64,000 nt of DNA, taken from contig JACATO010000310.1 of the NCBI GenBank assembly GCA_018389105.1, positions 1,846,501 to 1,910,500 on the forward strand, given 5' to 3'. Within the stretch, counting starts at the first letter, position 1. Each line of letters starts with the position of its first letter. Shown piece by piece: positions 38,396 to 50,762 of the stretch. This stretch comes from Nautilus pompilius. Taxonomy: Eukaryota > Mollusca > Cephalopoda > Nautilida > Nautilidae. Position numbers and translations under genes: made by a program. The notes under the pieces are model-generated. The model was not told the origin of the DNA and ran no database searches. It saw nothing but the letters and a program-made list of their open reading frames with translations.

Positions 38396-40526
38396 TCACA
38401 AGAAATGGGCGATTGAGGCAGTTGCCCTGGGCAGAGTCTGTAGGGGGCCGGAGAATGAAAAAATTGATTTACCATAATAAGATTTCATTAAAGAATTTTG
38501 AAAAAATTAAAATTTGGAGCAGTTAATACAACAATTTTAAACTGACTTGTGTAGGAAGTAAAAGGATTGTCTAAGAGTTCATTAGCTATTCAATGAAATC
38601 TCTCAAAGTGACTGTTGTAAGATTCCTGCTGAACCAATTTCCTGGAGTGCTCCCCAGGATTGAAATAGTTCTGCACGTACACCTGACTTTACCAGTGACT
38701 GTGGCCTCGTGTAAATGGAGCTTTAGTTAGTTAAAACATCAGGTCAACTATACACCAGGAGTGGTTTTCAAACCAAGCAGTCCTCTCCATTGAACACAAC
38801 ATACTAAAGAATATAGAACACAATAAAATACTCAATGAATTTAGTTTGCTAAAGGGTTGAGAGAGCTGTTATCTTAATTATGCATAGTTCTGGGTACTAC
38901 TGATATACACGTAATAAAAACAACCTGTTTATTTAACGTTTAAATTAATATAGAAACAGTAATTCACATTGATGCCATTGTCATGTCAGACAATAAATTA
39001 TTTTCAATGTCTTTGCCTTCAGGTAACCCAGATAAAGCCAATAAAAAAGATCAAAAGTCGTATTTTGTACACATTTTTTTTCAAAATTCAAAAAAATTTA
39101 AACTACTATTGTAAATGTTATTGGTTTGGGGGAGGGGGAATTCTCCATAATATCTGTCCCAAGACAGATGAGAAATTCAGCTGGTATTGCAGAAATTCAC
39201 ACACAACAATGTTTGTTGCCAGTCCAAGTTTTGTATGGCTCCATTGGATTGAAGTGGACGAATCACATGGAACTTTGTGAGGTACTCCATATAGTGTAGA
39301 ATCAGTAACCCCCATCTTTCATAGTCTGCATGTCCATCAGATCCACACCTGGCCATGCTCACCGAGATCCCCCCTCTCATAGTAATAGGTCAGATGACTA
39401 CTCCAGATGCTTTTTCCTTTTTCTGGATCTCCTTCCACATTAAGATGAAGACATACTCCCAGACACGAGAACATGGAATGCTGGTGTACTGGTTTTGGAT
39501 CTTCCCTGTGGGTTGTCATCTCTCCACCGTGACCAGCCTCCACATGCAGCATCTATGATGATATTCAGTACAACCCTCTTTGGTTTACCATATACACTTG
39601 TCATTATTCTTGGCTACTCTATCAACACCACCAAGGAATTTCAATAAGTTACAAGTTTTCAGGATGATGTAGTAATCTTTTCTTGAAGATTTTTATCAGT
39701 TTTTCCCAAACCAAGGGCATCAATAACATGTTGTTCATAAGCACAACTCTACAAGAACTGACAGGGGGACATCATGCCCTTCCATACTGTCAGTGATAAT
39801 ATTAACTAGTGTAAATGTCTTCTATTTATGCAGGATCTGCTAAGGTGTCAAACTATCAAATATTAACTCATTAATTCACTTGAACTGTGCAGGTGACATG
39901 CCCCAAATGGGTAAATTTCACAGATTGGGTGTAATTATATATATATTAGTCCAGGTTGAGTCTGAAGAATAACTACATGTAAGTGATTGCCATAAATGAT
40001 AATGCAAATCCGACTAGCAGCATCCCAAGTCTGCTAGCAAAAGGCCACACTTACAGAAGCAATGAAGACATTTAGTAAAAATTTGTTAAAGTTTATTTTC
40101 TTCTTACAGACTAGTTTTTTTTTTTAAAAAAAAAAGTGGTTTGGGATGAAACTCTGAGCACATCATCCTGATGTTTTAAGCCATCAGAGCTTCTGACATC
40201 CTATAACACACGAACACCTTACTGTCGGTCTTGCCACAAGCTGCACAATATTTGCATTGAATGTGACCAATTATATTTTCTAAGAAAACATTCCTTAAAT
40301 AATTTACCAATTACCTAACAATATTTAAGGGAATTTTCACTTTTTGCACCATTACCACAACGTAGTTATGCTGCCCATAATTGAATGGCCATTACAGCTG
40401 TTCTAAATTTTTATCATCTCAGTGTGACCCCCATTAATGATCGGACAAATTCTTGTAACCACAACTCCTGGTACCATTAGTGCAGGTCATCGAACACACA
40501 CGCACACACATCCTGCTAGGGGAAAT

Positions 40527-40550
40527 TGTGTGTGTGTGTGTGTGTGTGTT
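40527..40550. repeat. (TG)n microsatellite followed by a G-rich run
   Basis: About 11 TG units, then TTGGGTTGGGGGGGGGG. Confidence 0.9.
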
Positions 40551-42125
40551 TGGGTTGGGGGGGGGGAGTTGCTTCCCTGGAATATTTTGAAAAGAGAGGG
40601 AGAGAAGAAGAGGTGAAATAATGTAATTCCTCTACTCTAGGGCAGAGAATAGCAGCATTAGAACTGATTGTTTTACAACTGTTTGTATACAGGTGACAGT
40701 TTGGCATGAAACAATCCAGTCCTGTTGCTTCTCTCCCACAGAACAAAACAAATCACCTGTGCCTCTGTAGGTAATGGCCCAATCGACACACCTCTGTGAT
40801 ATCAGATCCAGCAGAGGGTGGCCTGAGCTATGAGCAATGTCCTGGTTCTATTACTAATAGCCAAGAAGAGATATTACACTGAGTGCCACCATTGGCAAAC
40901 TATCACTACAAGCAGCGTATGCACAGCAGCAGCAGTCAAATATTAAACATCACAAAAAACAATCATCATACCGGCCAGCTTTGTAACCCTCCACCCACAA
41001 TCCCTTTTTGTTGTGACCCTTAGTTTGGAGACTGCTGGTCCATTACAAAGGCGACACAAATAAAGTTGCCTTTTTTCTTGTGTTCATTTAGAAAATTTCA
41101 AATTAAAATAGGAGTAAGAGTCTGTCTCATAAGGAATTTGTTTAGGGGCCAAACTAAATAACAGCCCAAAGTGTAGAAATGACAAAATAGGGTGAGCTGC
41201 AGCAAAGAGTTCATCATACATGAAAGCCTGATAACAGAAGGTAAGATGATGGAGTAGAGTAAAAACAGCTAAATACTGAGACCCTCCTAAGTAGTGAAAC
41301 TCTGCAAGCCTGCAAAATTATTTCATAATTTTGTTTAATTTATATTAAGTTTTGATTAGCAAGCAAATGCAAATTTATAATGATCAGGAACCATACACAG
41401 AAAATACAATGTATTATAGGATCATAATTTATTCGACATAAGCTTCGTCACTAAAAGTGCTGGCCTGACACTTATAAAGGATAAGTGGAGTTAGAGCAGC
41501 TCAGGGTTCAAGGTCATTAATTACACTCCCAGAGCGTGATTGCTACCTAATATAAGTCAAATAATTTTTGTAAAAATGAACAGTAAAAATAAGAGAACTA
41601 AATTTGAAAGTTAATTTTTTTTAATTTATTATATCTAATTTCCACACCTATTTATTTATTTTTTTTTGGTAATAACTTAACAATACCATCAATAACAGGA
41701 ATTTCAATTTTAAAGAAAAATGTGATTAAATCATAAATTTTAATAATTAGCAAGTCTTCTGCATGAATTTTCCATAGTTCTGGAAATACTTTACCCTTTC
41801 AGCTTTCAGCGTTTGTTTAGTTGTATAATATTAAAAAAAATACAAATTACAGATGTATGTCTTCTAACATTCAAAAATGGCCACAAGTGAAACTATCTAC
41901 AAGATCTTTCATCCACCATATTCACATATCCTCAAATCTTCACACGAGCCACCGTCAGCTAACGAGCTCATAATTCTGATGGTACACTGTAAAAATATTT
42001 ATCTTAGCCCTTCGGCCCAGCATCCAGCAGCATTTTTTAAAAAAAATATTACATAAGTATTAAATTTTTCGCTGGTCTTTTGAGCCGGCCAGAAGACGGT
42101 GCTTCCCTCCACAAAAAAATGCCAT

Positions 42126-42146
42126 CGCTCTCTCTCTCTCTCTCTC
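42126..42146. repeat. (CT)10 microsatellite
   Basis: Pure CT run followed by a C-rich stretch. Confidence 0.9.
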
Positions 42147-45100
42147 CCCCTCCCCAAGATTGTCTAACTTTACTGTCGCTCCCAGGGAAAGCTCACAAGT
42201 TCACACAAATGACCAGAGCTCACACGTTCTATTCCTTCAAATCATAGCAGCAAAACTGAGATGATCACACGATTCCATGGCAGACGCCCAAAAGAAATTA
42301 GAAAGCATCTGGCACCAAGAATAACAGCCAAGATGACATCTCAGGTCAGCTGTATGGGAGATTCAGAACAGAAGTGACTGGCCATCCAGAGTCAGTGACT
42401 AGAAACGTGAAAACAGCTGTTACTTCAGAGTTGGCGGAATTTAAAAAAAAAAAAAACAAACCATGATAACTGTTTCATTCCGTCTCAAGAGTAGAAGATG
42501 CTAAGCAAAAAGCCACATATCCCTCAACCACGAGTTTAACTATTTTTAGTTTTACATTATGTTACATGAAAGAAAAAAAACTAACTTTTTTTTAAAAAAA
42601 TATACATGCCAAGCAGCAAATTATAAAGTTGCATTTTCTAATTATTAACCATAATCTGGTTATTTGCAGCATTGGTAGAAAAATGCATGCTCATATATAC
42701 TCTGCATAGAATTAAAGATTTTCAGAATTCAACATCGTGTATTTAGTGCCCCACCTGTGAAGAAATGTGGAGTGATTAGAAGATAGAGGATTAGGGTTAT
42801 CCAAATTAGCCCACAATTTCTTTTTAACGTGAAGAGAAGACATCCTGATTTGTACAAGCAACTTTAAAGAAAGAAAGAAAAATTAAAAGAAACATCATAA
42901 TAATAGATACAGTCAGTAGAGAAGAGGAAAAGTCAGTGCATGTGGATGTGTGTGTGTGTGTGTGGCCACTTTGCAATGCTTGGAATGAGGTGCCCTATCA
43001 CACCATTCTGTATTGCTCAGCCACTCCTGGATTAATGCCCAATCAAGAATGTGCAGGTTCCACGGCAGGGAATTTTGAACCTGTGCGTCTACCACCATCT
43101 CATTGGGTAACAAATTTGAAGACATGACTGGCCACTTTATTGTAATGGTGTTGTCCTTAAGGCATGCAATGATGACACTGATGGAAGGTAGGACTAATAG
43201 TCTTGTGATCTCATTCCAATACCCCTGACCATAGCCATGCTTTTCTTATGTCGTTGCATTTCCACCACCTTAACTATCTTGTTGAAAAAATGGTAGCTCT
43301 CTTTCCAAATGCCCTCACTATCAGAGAAATCTAAATCTATCAGACTTCCATTAAAAAGGGATATCACTCACTGGCACTGAAAGTTGACTGATGACTAGCC
43401 ATGAAACAATAAAAATATATGCTAACTTTTGACTTAGGCAGATCCTGGGAGGCTCACCAGGTGCTATGAAACCCTAACAAATTTGTTTTTGCAATTTTTC
43501 AGACACACATTATCCCAATGATAGAGAAAACAGCACCATTGTGATCATACAGCGAGATATCATTGGACAATGGATGAATCACAGGCCTTCTGATTACCTA
43601 CCTTTGCTGATCTGTAACATTCTATACATTATTGTGAACGTATTGTATGATGGCGACAACTCCGCTATGCCATGTACCAGTACTTGTGTATAATGCATAA
43701 TAATAAAAAAACGTAAATAAACCTCACTTCGCAGTTAGGGGCACATCGATATAAGGCCCTGTCACATCATACCTACTGTGTTAGGTTGATTACCTAACCC
43801 TTAACAAAACCTACCCTGGCAGTGGGTTCTAAAGAGCCTGGTTCTCGATAACACACACTCTTGCCAGACTGACTCTTCCCACTAGAAGTGTTATCAAGCC
43901 TTGGGCACGTCCGAATCTAAAGTAAACAAAACCATACATCAGAAAAGTTATTAGTTGTAGAGTGCAAACAAACAAACAAACCCACAAGACATTCAAGTAT
44001 AAACTGTAGTGGGTTTGTTAGCAGAAAACAAGAAGCAAAAATGAAAGGTGGAATTTTAAAACTGAGAACCATAATGTCAATGATCAAACAACGCCTAATA
44101 CTGATCAATATTGAGCATACAGACATGATAAGGTTAACACAAAAATTTCCTTTTTTTTTTTAAAAAAAAAAAAGAGGAGGAGGAGGAGACGACATGAGTA
44201 GGGGAGAAGATGCAAATAAGGCTTGGTATTAGATACTTTTATGATCTGTTGACGTTGATGACTTCAGTAAACCGTCCCTTAGAAAATCTAGTACAGAGGC
44301 TGATCCAGGAGACCATTTTAGAAATGATCTGCTACAGGGAGTCTAGTCACATGAATGTCTGAACTCACATTAGTAGTCTTACTGTGTAACTAATGTTGGC
44401 AACATTATAACAATAAACTCTGAACTCCAATATTCCTTGATGTGTGCACCCAGTGTGTTAAATACAAATTTTTATTTATTTTCCATTACTATATAATGAT
44501 TAGTTCCCATGTGCTTATTATGGTTTCATGTAATGTTTAATTAAATCATACAACAGCTAAGGGGGGAATCTGAAAATCAAAAGTCCATCTGTATTTAGGA
44601 TTAGATTAATAGAATTCCTATTTGCTAATCCATAAATCATAAATAAAAGAATTGATTTCCATAACGTATGTCCAGAACTATAGAAAGCAAAAAGGAAATC
44701 AATCTGTTCTATAATATATTTGGATAACTTTGGTATCCAAGACATAATTCATGATAATTCTGATTCATGACTCTCCATTATTTCTCTGAAAAATTACATA
44801 GCCCCCCCCCATAATTTTTAGTCACCTACCACTGCTGTTAGCTGTATTGGGTATTTATGGCATGGCCATGAATTGTTCCTCCAACAACCAAGTGTTGGTT
44901 AGGAATTTAAGAGACCCAATGCAATCAGATAACTGAGGTCATTAAAAGGAACATGTGCTTGCAATTAGCAGTCTTATAGCATGTCACCAGTTTCTGATTT
45001 ATGTAAATCAAACAGCACTCCAACAATCTGGTTAGTAACAATACTAAAATCTGAAATACTATTCTTCGTGATGCGGAATCCATTTCACATCCATTCCAAC

Positions 45101-48100
45101 TAGTCAAAACAGCTTCAGATCTGAATGCTTTCATTTTTAAAGTAAACTGCAAAAGCTTTTCTCCCAAAAAATGGCTGAAATTGTGCACTCATTCAAACAG
45201 AAACAGACTTTGTTTATGTATTTTGTTTTTTTCTTTAATCAGAACCCCATTTTTTTTTTAAGATCTCAGTTCAGGAGCTTCAAGGGCGATTATTAATAAG
45301 TCTATTAAAAAAAAAAAGCATTTCAAATGTTGATAAACCAGATTATAAAGTGCAAGAATAAAAATGCTGATGCTGTTGAATAGGCCATTTAAGGGAAAAT
45401 CAGCATCCAACAATGATACAAAAAAAAAGAGTGAAAGCAAGTTTTGTTGACTAATTTCCAACCAGGATCTCTGGAAACACAATCAAAGCATCTTTCTGCA
45501 ATTATGTCACTGCCTTTGGACTATTAGGTCATCAAAAAGAAAAGACCTTACTCGCAAACTTTGAGCCAGACTGTTCGCATGCTTCCTGCCTAGATGGCGC
45601 ATGCCTGGTTTTATGTGGACATCTTGAAGAATAAAGGAAATGACATTTCTAGTAATGGTCTCCAAATGGTGCCAGTGAGAGATTCCTGCACATCCCTCAT
45701 CATTGAAGTTACATTCTGTGTGGCTAGAATGACCAAGTGCTAAGACAAATCACAAATAATTCCAACATAAAACAGAACACATGTCTGGTGCCAGTAGCTA
45801 TAATACGTCACAGTGAAGCTTCAGTAAACAAGCCGTATCACAAGATTCTCATCATTGGAAAAGAGAAAACAACATCATAGTGATTTGGCTGCTTAGACTA
45901 CAGAGACTGTGCAAGAGAGACGTATCGCAATCGATTATTCTCATGGTTAACGGCAGATAAATCAATTTAGGAATGGTGGAGATCTCCTAAAGCACTATGC
46001 CCCAACATCCCTTATTCCAACATTTGCCTCTGTTGGGAATAGTACAGAAGTCAGTTACAGGAATACATCTAGAAGCTGTGAGAGGTTCAGAAAAGATAAC
46101 TTTAAAAATTACCATGCACATCCTGACCATATATAATATATTAACTTAAAGCAAAAACCGCTGCTGAGCATCAGATAACTTAAGATCACATGTTATTGGA
46201 TGAAGTCCACTACCATCTGGTCATTACACTTCTTGGCTCATTATGTGGTGCGCACATCATTAACCATTTGTCACAGATGGTGAACTATTATCTGCAGCAC
46301 TGAGTCTGCTTTTATTATAATGGTTCACTGGCCAATTTGAGCAGAAAGAAACAAAACAGCAGTAACAAGGAGCAAAATCAGTCAATAAAACTGATTCTAG
46401 TGAAGTACTGGTAAAAAATACTGAGTAGCAAAGGGCTATAACAACACAGAGATGTGCATTCAATATTTAGGAGAAATCACACAAGTTGGCATGAACCCTG
46501 TAAAAAATAAAAGGTATCTGCAGACCAAACATCCTATAAGCCAACAAAATAGTTTTAGCACAAACTAAAAGGTCAACAAGATGCTACAAATAAACAAGCA
46601 TCAGTTTCCTGCCAACACGCTTACAGCTTCTTACAAAGAATCCTACCTAACTTCTAATTTCAGTGAAAAAAAAAAAAAAGCACCTCTTTTTCTTGCAGCA
46701 GTAGCAGTGTGCCATATTATTCATGGAAACAAGTTTTCTACCTCACTTCAAGCTATTCTATTGTCAAATGATACTACTACTACTACAGTGCAATGATGAT
46801 ATTGCCAATGACATAATGTGCAGCTGACTGAGCAGGTTAAACAAAGCTCCAAATATTCTTTGCACTTTTACAAGTCTACAGACTTATCTAATTCAGCTCA
46901 GCTACTTGTGTCTATCAGATACTGCGACCAACTCAAGAAAAAAATTATGATGCGTTTCTTTAAGCTTTGCAAAAACACCTTTCTGATTTCTAACTTAGTG
47001 TATCTAGCAGACGGTTTTGAGAAGTTGAATAAACTAAATATTGTATGCCATGGCCCCAACACCAACATTCAGCAATTAAACAATTGGCTTCCTGGGAGGA
47101 GGTATTCACCACTGAAAGTGGGGGGGGGTAACGGAAATGTTTCCGAAATTGGCAGAGTTCTTGAAAAATAACGAAGTTGAAACAGTGAAACTAGTAGTTG
47201 TTGGTCATTTCAAAGGCCCAAGAATCACTTTAAATAGTATTTTGAGAATTTGCAGTACCTCTATTACAACTTGCATCAAGTATATTAACGTGCATCTCTG
47301 CTTGAACCCATGATGCACTACCATTACAATTTTTTTCATATTTAATAAAAGTGGCACTTTTTTTTCTTTTTTTTTTAACCAGTGTGGTAGGTGGAGAGTC
47401 AAGTGCTACAGATAAGAAGAAGAGTGGTGTAGTCCAGAAAGTTTGAGAACTACCAGATCTAGAGCATGTTTATGAACCATGAAGAAGAGTCCTGATATCG
47501 CATATCAGGCCATGTTAACGCTGCGTAAATAACCAACACAACAAATCAAGTACCTGAGCAAGGAAGGACATTTCAAGCCTAACAATATCCTTAGTGCCCA
47601 AAATATAATAGCAGTCCCGCACACCTTTCTTCGATGGAGCTATCTCGCAGTCTCAGGTGCCTTAAGACTTCTGCCCTTTTTTTTTACATAGTTGGTCAAT
47701 ACTACAGGGATGTGTTTAGGCATCATCTATTCTAAAACATGTTGGAGTTGTCTTCCAACTAACTCCCTAATAGTCCGAGTCATGGCACTGTTGTCAGCAC
47801 AGACTTTGCTGATATCTTTATGATTTACTCAGCATTAACCTCAGCAGTTTCGGTCTAAAAAAAAAAAAAAATACCTTGACACCGATTACTGAAAAAGTCA
47901 ATCATTTACCAGTATGGCGATTAGTAATAAATCACTCCTGAACCCATTAATACTTAACATGTCAATTAAAAAGCGTATTATGAAGGCTCCACTTTTAAGT
48001 AAACAGAACTTTTGACAACAGTGCTCCCACCCCCACTCTAATTCTAATTTTCTCCTCCTGTTCTGCTTAGTATTTTTTTTTAATGTTGCCAGAAGTCAGT

Positions 48101-49636
48101 TGGTTAACTGGCCGATGGTGTAATGAACTAAGAGCTGCGTGAGCACCAACCAGCATGAAGATAGTGTACAAGGAGAAAGAAACCGGCAATGATTAACTAA
48201 CCTGATTTCGTACTGTCGAAAAAGATATTTCCTTCATTGATCACAAGTTCACCCAAGCGAAACTAATTCACAAATTTTAATAAAAAGGGGGGGGAGAGGT
48301 ACATATCCTCATTATTTCAGACTTCATTACTTCTCAGTCAGTAGTTGGGAGAATTTGAAGTCAATTGTGAACTTTATTCATTTCGCCGTCAAACTCAGTG
48401 AATTGTCTAATTGGTGAATGCATATTCAAGAGCAAATAAGCAAGCTAGTAAATTATCAGAAAATACCTTAACACTGGTATAGGAGCTGAAGTGTTCAAAT
48501 GTTCACATATTCTTTTAGGTAAAATAATCCAAACTTTCCCTTTCCTTATTTCTTTATAAACACAATCATTCAATGTATGAATGTATATCACAAAAACTGG
48601 TAAAACTGCAGATTTGTTTCAACTTTAAGAAAATCAATTTTGAAGAAGAAAAATTAAAAAAATTATTTGAAATTTCATATATTTAAGTCCGTTAAAATTT
48701 GTACTGTAAAAAATTTACAAAATAAGACTCTTTCAAAAATATTTTTCAGTGTAGCGTATTTCATGTCGCACTCAAATACATCAAAATGTTTGTCAGATCT
48801 CAAAACAGAAATTTATTTTAAATTTTAAATCCAGTAAGTTCAGTAGGTCAGCTGGTTGGATAAGATGAATAATGCGTAAATTGAAATACATCTAAAAGGA
48901 AAGAAAGAAAAAGCCAAAATGTTTGTATCATACCTTGTGACCTCTCATTTGTTCATGGTACAAACTGTTAAGAGGTGAATAAAGTATGAAAGTGGCTGAC
49001 TTGGCAACAAAAATTAAAGGATAAAAATTTTACAATGTAGTTCCATGAATCGGCAACAAAAAGTATAATTTATAGCAGCTAATTTTATTTTTTCAATTAC
49101 ATCTTAAAGTTTTTGCATATAAAACACTTCTCCAAATAAAATTTCCTCTGTTAGAGACAATGATTACACTGGTCAACACAATATTTTTGGCAGGAAAAGT
49201 GAGACTGGTTTCTGGGGTTTTCAAGGGCGCTGAATCCGAATCTGACATTTGTTTTTTCAAGTTGGCTCTAGTTTTGGAGATATCACAGGGGGGTCGTTCG
49301 TCTGAAATCACCCATTCGCGACCATAACTAAACGTACAAAAAACGGCTAAATAGTGCAAAAATGTCAGATATTGATTTTTATGATAATCCAAAACCACAA
49401 AGACAGTGTAAAATCTCAATCTAACAAGTTAAGTTAGATATAACATCATTTCATTTATTAATAAATGAACACTTTTCATATATTTCGAGAATATACAAAA
49501 AATTTGCTAAAAATTTGCTGAATTTTAATTCTCCAAGGGAAAAAAACATTTACATAATCAGTTATATATCATAAATTAATGCAAAGCATTATTATACACT
49601 AGATTCTTAGTTACAATGAACACACAAAACAATATT

Positions 49637-50187
49637 TTATTCACAAAAGTGAAATTGACGTTTATACGATTTTCGCTTGTGAGCAACTTTCGGGCAGTCT
49701 CTCAAAAGGTTCCAGCAGTAGTCTGCCATCATGTGCTCATCCCATTTGCCTTGATACCTCTCTTCCATTGTTTTGATGTCTTGATGGAATCTCTCTCCTT
49801 GCTCCTCACTGTAATCACAAGATTACCAGGAAATCTGTCGAGGTGGCTAAACAAGAAATGAACTTTGATGCTCACATTTGCCCCTAGTTTTTCGTATGCA
49901 GTAAGCATCTTACGGACCAATTGCTTGTAATTGTCAGCTTTGTGATTTCCCAAAAAGTTTGTCACTACATCTGTGAAGGACACCCAAGCATTTAACTCAA
50001 CCATGTTCATATGATTAGTGAAGTCAGAATCCCTCATGAGCGTTCGAATCTGAGGTCCATCGAAGATGCCACCTTTAGCTTTTTCGATGGAAAGACCTGG
50101 AAATTGCCTGCATATGTACTTGAAGCAATCCCCATCTTTGTTCAACGCCTTAACAAACTGCTTCATGAGCCCTAGTTTTATGTGCAA
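49637..50187 (-). pseudogene. Transposase-like protein C-terminal part, frameshifted
   Basis: The minus-strand frame opens after a stop just upstream and reads LHIKLGLMKQF, then FPGLS, GIFDGPQIR, a long helical part with NFLGNHKADNY, and KVHFLFSHLDRFPGNL. About one base is missing near 49820; homology continues in another frame with EEQGERFHQDI, MEERYQGKW and MADYCWNLLRD, ending at a TAA at 49637-49639. These blocks belong to an uncharacterised repeated protein family found in many animal genomes. Here it sits between the inverted repeats of a CACTG-ended transposon, supporting a transposase role. The N-terminal part is missing and the reading frame is broken, so it is a relic. Confidence 0.7.
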
Positions 50188-50227
50188 ACTGTTTTAAAAA
50201 ACACTACATACATAATAATTATTATGT

Positions 50228-50295
50228 ATTTTCTGATATTATTGAATCATTATAATGATTATAATCATTATAATGATTCAATAATATCAGAAAAT
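50228..50295. repeat. Perfect 68-bp AT-rich palindrome
   Basis: The two 34-base halves are exact reverse complements with no spacer, centred between 50261 and 50262; AATCATTATAATGATT occurs within each half and is itself palindromic. Mismatches begin at 50227/50296, with imperfect complementarity continuing outward. It lies between the truncated transposase frame and the right end of the CACTG-type element. Confidence 0.9.
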
Positions 50296-50535
50296 TATTA
50301 TTTACTGCTTCTATATTGAAGTATTTCAGGGAGAATTTTAGCAGTTTAGGCTTATTTGAGGCTATCAATATCTTCTAAACTAGAGCCAATCAGACAAAAC
50401 CAATGTTATATTCGTAATCAGCGACCTTCAAAACCCCAGAAAACACTCCTAGATGGTCTGCCAAAGAAAAAAAATAAAAATTTGTTGACCAGTGTTATCT
50501 AAACTTCCACATGAAATTCTATATTTATTAAAGCT

Positions 50536-50762
50536 TTACTTTACATTTTTTCTTCTTGTTATATACTTTGGCATACAAGTGGATCCTGTCACATCCAAAG
50601 GATTCCCCTCTAATGAAGACCAGAAGTCAGCCAGCTGAGAGTCTTTAAGAGCTATTAGGTTCCCCATCTTCTCATCAGAAGTGGATCCCTTATACAATTT
50701 ACCAGTATTAAGCATCATATCAACCAAACTGCTTATTCCAAAACAATGTAATGGAAACTCTT
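50536..50762 (-). CDS. Candidate terminal coding exon, function unknown
   Basis: A good minus-strand acceptor (ATTGTCTTCGCTCTCAG) is followed by 227 bp open to a TAA: about 74 residues including LVDMMLNTGKLYKGSTSDEK, DSQLADFWSSLEGNPLDV and a basic end ITRRKNVK. I do not recognise the family. Composition is protein-like and more codon-balanced than the surroundings. The exon needs one base from the previous exon, and the ASAP exon at 52827-52899 ends in just that phase, so an alternative 3' end truncating ASAP in its BAR domain is possible; one in three exons would fit by chance. It lies outside the CACTG-type transposon (42 bp from its right end). It could also be a chance ORF or part of an unrelated repeat. 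Confidence 0.3.

Larger units (their letters stand above)
38396..49166. other. Long non-coding stretch with possible old mobile-element debris
   Basis: No intact gene recognised. About 39120-39560 is more GC-balanced and coding-like in several minus-strand frames but broken by stops and not identified. Around 41000-41037 the minus strand reads CAGCAGTCTCCAAACT, similar to hAT ends. Confidence 0.45.
49167..50494 (-). mobile_element. CACTG-ended DNA transposon remnant (CMC/Chapaev-like), 1328 bp
   Basis: Both ends begin CACTGGTCAACA (12 of 12) and are flanked by TTA on both sides (49164-49166, 50495-50497). The similarity continues inward for about 110 bp: shared blocks TTTGGCAG, TTCTGGGGTTTT, GGCTCTAGTTT and (G)GAGATAT/AAGATAT occur in the same order at both ends. 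The 3-bp TWA duplication with CACTG termini points to the Chapaev3 branch of the CMC superfamily; this class assignment is inference. Inside is the C-terminal part of a decayed transposase-like gene on the minus strand and a 68-bp perfect palindrome, so the copy is internally deleted and non-autonomous. Confidence 0.75.

Noticed and set aside
38400-38460. Transposon end at the GCCCTGGGC..GGGGGCCGG stretch
   Set aside because: GC-rich words resemble some hAT ends, but boundaries and partner are absent.
43110-43160. Transposon end at GACTGGCCACTTTATT
   Set aside because: Similar to a terminal motif common in fish repeats, but no partner end, target duplication or internal homology was found.
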